Below are positions 3,223 to 5,395 of a stretch of 5,395 bases of DNA, one piece after another. A model generated the notes under the pieces. The model was given only the letters and a program-made list of their open reading frames with translations. It did no database searches and was not told the origin of the DNA. A program made the translations under genes and the position numbers. Position 1 is the first letter of the stretch. Each line of letters opens with the position of its first letter. The stretch comes from Methanofollis sp. (lineage in GTDB: Archaea; Halobacteriota; Methanomicrobia; Methanomicrobiales; Methanofollaceae), in NCBI GenBank assembly GCA_028696365.1, contig JAQVHG010000159.1:1-5395 (forward strand), given 5' to 3'.

Positions 3223-5395
3223 ATGAACACAATCCCCCCCTCTGGAAAAAAAGGAGTTGTTTTTCTCGTTCTGCTCACCGTCCTGATCGCTCTTGTCCTG
3301 CCGGTCGCAGGTGGCGAAGAGGACGCGAAGGTACCTGAAACTATAGCACATCCTGTATCGCCTGTGAATCTCACAAATTCGACGAACACGACAGATACAA
3401 CAAATACAACCGCCCCTGCACTTGACCTTGCGCTCGTCGCCGATCCGTCTGCCGGCCAGGTGCCGCTGACGGTCAGGTTCTCGGGCGCCGCCGCAGGGCT
3501 TGCGGTCGACCTCTGGACCTGGACGGTCGACGGGGTTGCGGCGGCAGAGAACAAATCGATCTTCACCCATACGTTCCTTGAACCCGGCACCCACACCGTC
3601 GGCCTCACCGCCGTCAACGAGAGTGCGTCTGTCACAAACACCACCGCGGTCGAGGTAGTCGCCGAGGCGAACATCACCGCCGCACCCACCCAGACCACCC
3701 CGCCGGCGGTCGTCATGGCCGATCCACCCCCGGGCACACACCCGAGGGACTGGTACGTCTCGCTGGTGCCCGGCACCGGCAACCCCCACGCCTATGAGAA
3801 CGTCACCAGTCTCCTGAATATCACCGACCTCGGTGCAGGCGACACTGTCCATATCTGGGGCGTGGAGAACCACACCTACGAGGGCGGAATCGCCATCGAC
3901 GCAGCAGACGTGACGGTGAAACGCTGGGAAGGTTCGCCCGCGCAACCGCTCATCACCAACATCTCAAACACCGCACCGACCTTCACCGTCACCGCCGACA
4001 ACGCGGCGTTCCTCGACCTCAACATCTCAGGGACCTGGTTGAAGTATGATGACAGCCGCGGCGCCGGGATCCGTGCCGCCGGAGATGCAGGCGCTCCTCT
4101 GGAGCGCCTTACCGTCACCGACTGCACCTTCACCGGGAACCGGGCGGGCGGGAACTATACGCCCCATTTATTCGGCGGTGCGCTCTACGCCGTGTACGTC
4201 GACGACCTCCTGGTGGAGGGGACGGCGTTCACCGACAACTCCGCAGGGTGCTGCGGCGGCGGGGCATACGTATGGAGATGCCAGGACGCCACGTTCACCG
4301 ACACCGCCTTCACCTCCAACGGCGTGCTTGACGCCGAGGGCGGCGGGGTGTACTTCAATGAGTCGAGGAACGCGGTGTTTACCGGCGTCACGTTCACCAA
4401 CAACCGCGCGGGCAACGCCGGGGGGGCATTCTTCTACGACTGCGATAATGCCGTCTTCACCGACGTAACCTTCGCCGGCAACAGCGTCCGGGGGAGTTAC
4501 GGCGGGGCAGACTTTACCTCGTGCGATGACATCACTCTCACTAACACCTCATTCATCAACAACAAGGCGTGGTCGGACGGCGGGGGGGCACGCTTCATTG
4601 GGTGCGAGAATGCCATCCTCACCAACACCACCTTCACCGGCAATACAGCAACAAAGTGGTCAGGCGGGGGGGCACTCTTTGGAGGATGTGATAATCTCAC
4701 CATCACCAACGCCTCATTCACCGGCAACAGCGCACGACACGGCGGCGGAGCAAACATCGGCGGGTGCGATAACGCCACCATCACCGCCACCGCCTTCACT
4801 GACAACAGGGGACTCTTCGGCGGCGGGGCATACATCGTGGGGTGTGATGCCGCCGCCATCGTCTCTTCCCTCTTCACCAACAACACCGCCAGCCAGGACG
4901 GCGGCGGGGCATGCTTCTCGGAGTGTGCGGGTGTCATGCTCGCCAACTGCCGCCTCGACAACCCCACCAACATCTATGCATCTGAATCAAGCGCCGTCCT
5001 CAACACCACCCGCACGCCCGGCACAAACATCGCCGGCGGGCCGTACCTCGGTGGCAACCTTTGGCTGCGTGACCCAGAGCAGAACATCTCTGAGTGGGGG
5101 ACGGACGCCGACTTCGACGGGATCTGTGATCAGGCATTGCCCATCAACAACAGCGAGTCCATCCTCTTTGGCACTGACGAGGACGACAACACCCTCTTTG
5201 GCACCGACTATCTCCCACTGATGTACGACGGGGACCGCGGCACCGTGCTGCTCCGCGCCTCTGGCCCTGGCGGGTTTGTCTATGTCGACGGGGTGAACAC
5301 CACCCGGCCCGCCGACTCGTTCGCACCCCGTGCGATGGCCGCGACCGACGGAGACAACGCTTTCTTCCTCCCGGCCGGCACCCACACCATCGAGG
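3223..5395 (+). CDS. Secreted PKD / right-handed beta-helix / PEGA-like surface protein, paralogue of the upstream gene (3' end outside window)
   Basis: 724 codons are open to the window edge. Residues 1-30 are a Sec signal peptide nearly matching the first protein (SGKKGVV core, ending LPVAGG). Residues 49-63 are a Thr/Asn linker with four N-glycosylation sequons. Residues 68-146 look like a PKD domain: VPLTVRFSG, a WTWTVDG where WxFGDG is usual, and FLEPGTHTVGLTAVN, a fold that mediates surface interactions. Residues 173-270 repeat the paralogue's cap. Residues 318-585 carry about ten beta-helix rungs of the GGGA...C(D/E)(N/D)...FxxN type. Residues 589-638 close the helix with GGNLWL...DADFDGICDQ (45 of 50 identical to the first protein). 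From 673 a PEGA-like domain begins (VYVDGVNTT, FFLPAGTHTIE) and is cut off; by comparison about 33 residues are missing. It is likely exported and glycosylated. The adhesin-like role is inferred from architecture. Confidence 0.88.
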   Translation, partial: MNTIPPSGKKGVVFLVLLTVLIALVLPVAGGEEDAKVPETIAHPVSPVNLTNSTNTTDTTNTTAPALDLALVADPSAGQVPLTVRFSGAAAGLAVDLWTWTVDGVAAAENKSIFTHTFLEPGTHTVGLTAVNESASVTNTTAVEVVAEANITAAPTQTTPPAVVMADPPPGTHPRDWYVSLVPGTGNPHAYENVTSLLNITDLGAGDTVHIWGVENHTYEGGIAIDAADVTVKRWEGSPAQPLITNISNTAPTFTVTADNAAFLDLNISGTWLKYDDSRGAGIRAAGDAGAPLERLTVTDCTFTGNRAGGNYTPHLFGGALYAVYVDDLLVEGTAFTDNSAGCCGGGAYVWRCQDATFTDTAFTSNGVLDAEGGGVYFNESRNAVFTGVTFTNNRAGNAGGAFFYDCDNAVFTDVTFAGNSVRGSYGGADFTSCDDITLTNTSFINNKAWSDGGGARFIGCENAILTNTTFTGNTATKWSGGGALFGGCDNLTITNASFTGNSARHGGGANIGGCDNATITATAFTDNRGLFGGGAYIVGCDAAAIVSSLFTNNTASQDGGGACFSECAGVMLANCRLDNPTNIYASESSAVLNTTRTPGTNIAGGPYLGGNLWLRDPEQNISEWGTDADFDGICDQALPINNSESILFGTDEDDNTLFGTDYLPLMYDGDRGTVLLRASGPGGFVYVDGVNTTRPADSFAPRAMAATDGDNAFFLPAGTHTIE
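3739..4032 (+). repeat. Duplicated helix-cap module, copy 2 (partner at 1190-1483)
   Basis: Encodes residues 173-270 of the second protein, from HPRDWYVS to LNISG, colinear and gap-free with the first protein's cap. Most changes are conservative (I/V, L/V, N/D). Several create Asn residues in sequons here (NVT, NIT, NIS, NHT). Confidence 0.85.
4174..4977 (+). repeat. Intragenic beta-helix repeats of the second protein, about ten units
   Basis: Units of 26-28 residues start at residues 318, 345, 373, 400, 427, 453, 481, 507, 533 and 560. The rung Cys lies at 353, 407, 434, 461, 489, 515, 541 and 568, with Ser381 replacing it in one rung and none in the first unit. Phe of FxxN recurs in nearly every unit. 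The Gly triplets are often coded with runs of G, giving three 7-base G tracts (4420-4426, 4582-4588, 4666-4672). Confidence 0.88.
5161..5208 (+). repeat. 30-base tandem duplication coding an Asp-rich insert
   Basis: ATCCTCTTTGGCACTGAC (5161-5178) recurs as ACCCTCTTTGGCACCGAC (5191-5208), 30 bases apart and in frame, giving LFGTDEDDNT-LFGTD. The first protein has a single, shorter version here (ETFSTDHLPL), so the expansion arose in this copy. The added DEDD lies just after the DxDxDG loop. Confidence 0.75.

Noticed and set aside
3145..3945. Minus-strand open frames opposite the start of the second gene, and similar ones at 4497-4973 and 4987-5385.
   Set aside because: They are antisense to a clearly coding frame with signal peptide, PKD-like domain and beta-helix cap. 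Their own translations are low-complexity and unrecognisable.

Overview
The window looks like a piece of a high-GC methanogenic archaeon, most likely of the Methanomicrobiales (Methanofollis/Methanoculleus-like). That placement is inferred. It rests on AT-rich TATA/BRE-type promoters in GC-rich DNA, strong Shine-Dalgarno sites, and two very large secreted proteins that combine right-handed beta-helix repeats, a PKD-like domain and PEGA-like C-termini, a mix typical of methanogen surface proteins.

Layout. (1) Positions 1-244, minus strand: a HicBA-type toxin-antitoxin pair, with the antitoxin gene first. The hicA start overlaps the hicB stop in ATGA, and hicA runs off the left edge. (2) Positions 245-919: about 675 bases with no convincing gene. 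They hold degenerate GC-rich repeats, a 16-bp hairpin with a GNRA-type loop, and at the right end the promoter and roughly 75-base leader of the first surface-protein gene. (3) Positions 920-2842, plus strand: a complete 640-residue secreted beta-helix protein. (4) Positions 2843-3222: intergenic DNA ending in a second promoter and leader that match the first in TATA sequence and spacing. (5) Positions 3223-5395, plus strand: a paralogue of the first protein, 724 codons visible, open at the right edge and probably lacking only a few dozen C-terminal residues.

The two large genes are a tandem duplicate pair. They share the signal peptide, a roughly 98-residue N-terminal cap of the helix, the end of the helix with its DxDxDG loop, and the PEGA-like tail. 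They differ in the segment right after the signal peptide (a short Cys-containing stretch in one, a Thr/Asn-rich linker plus PKD-like domain in the other) and in the central rungs. Each rung is about 27 residues and follows GGGA...C(D/E)(N/D)...FxxN. The GGA/FxxN signature recalls chlamydial polymorphic membrane proteins, and one Cys per rung would stack into a cysteine ladder. Each gene has its own promoter, so they are probably separately transcribed cell-surface or secreted adhesin-like proteins. The toxin-antitoxin pair is divergent and not obviously connected to them.
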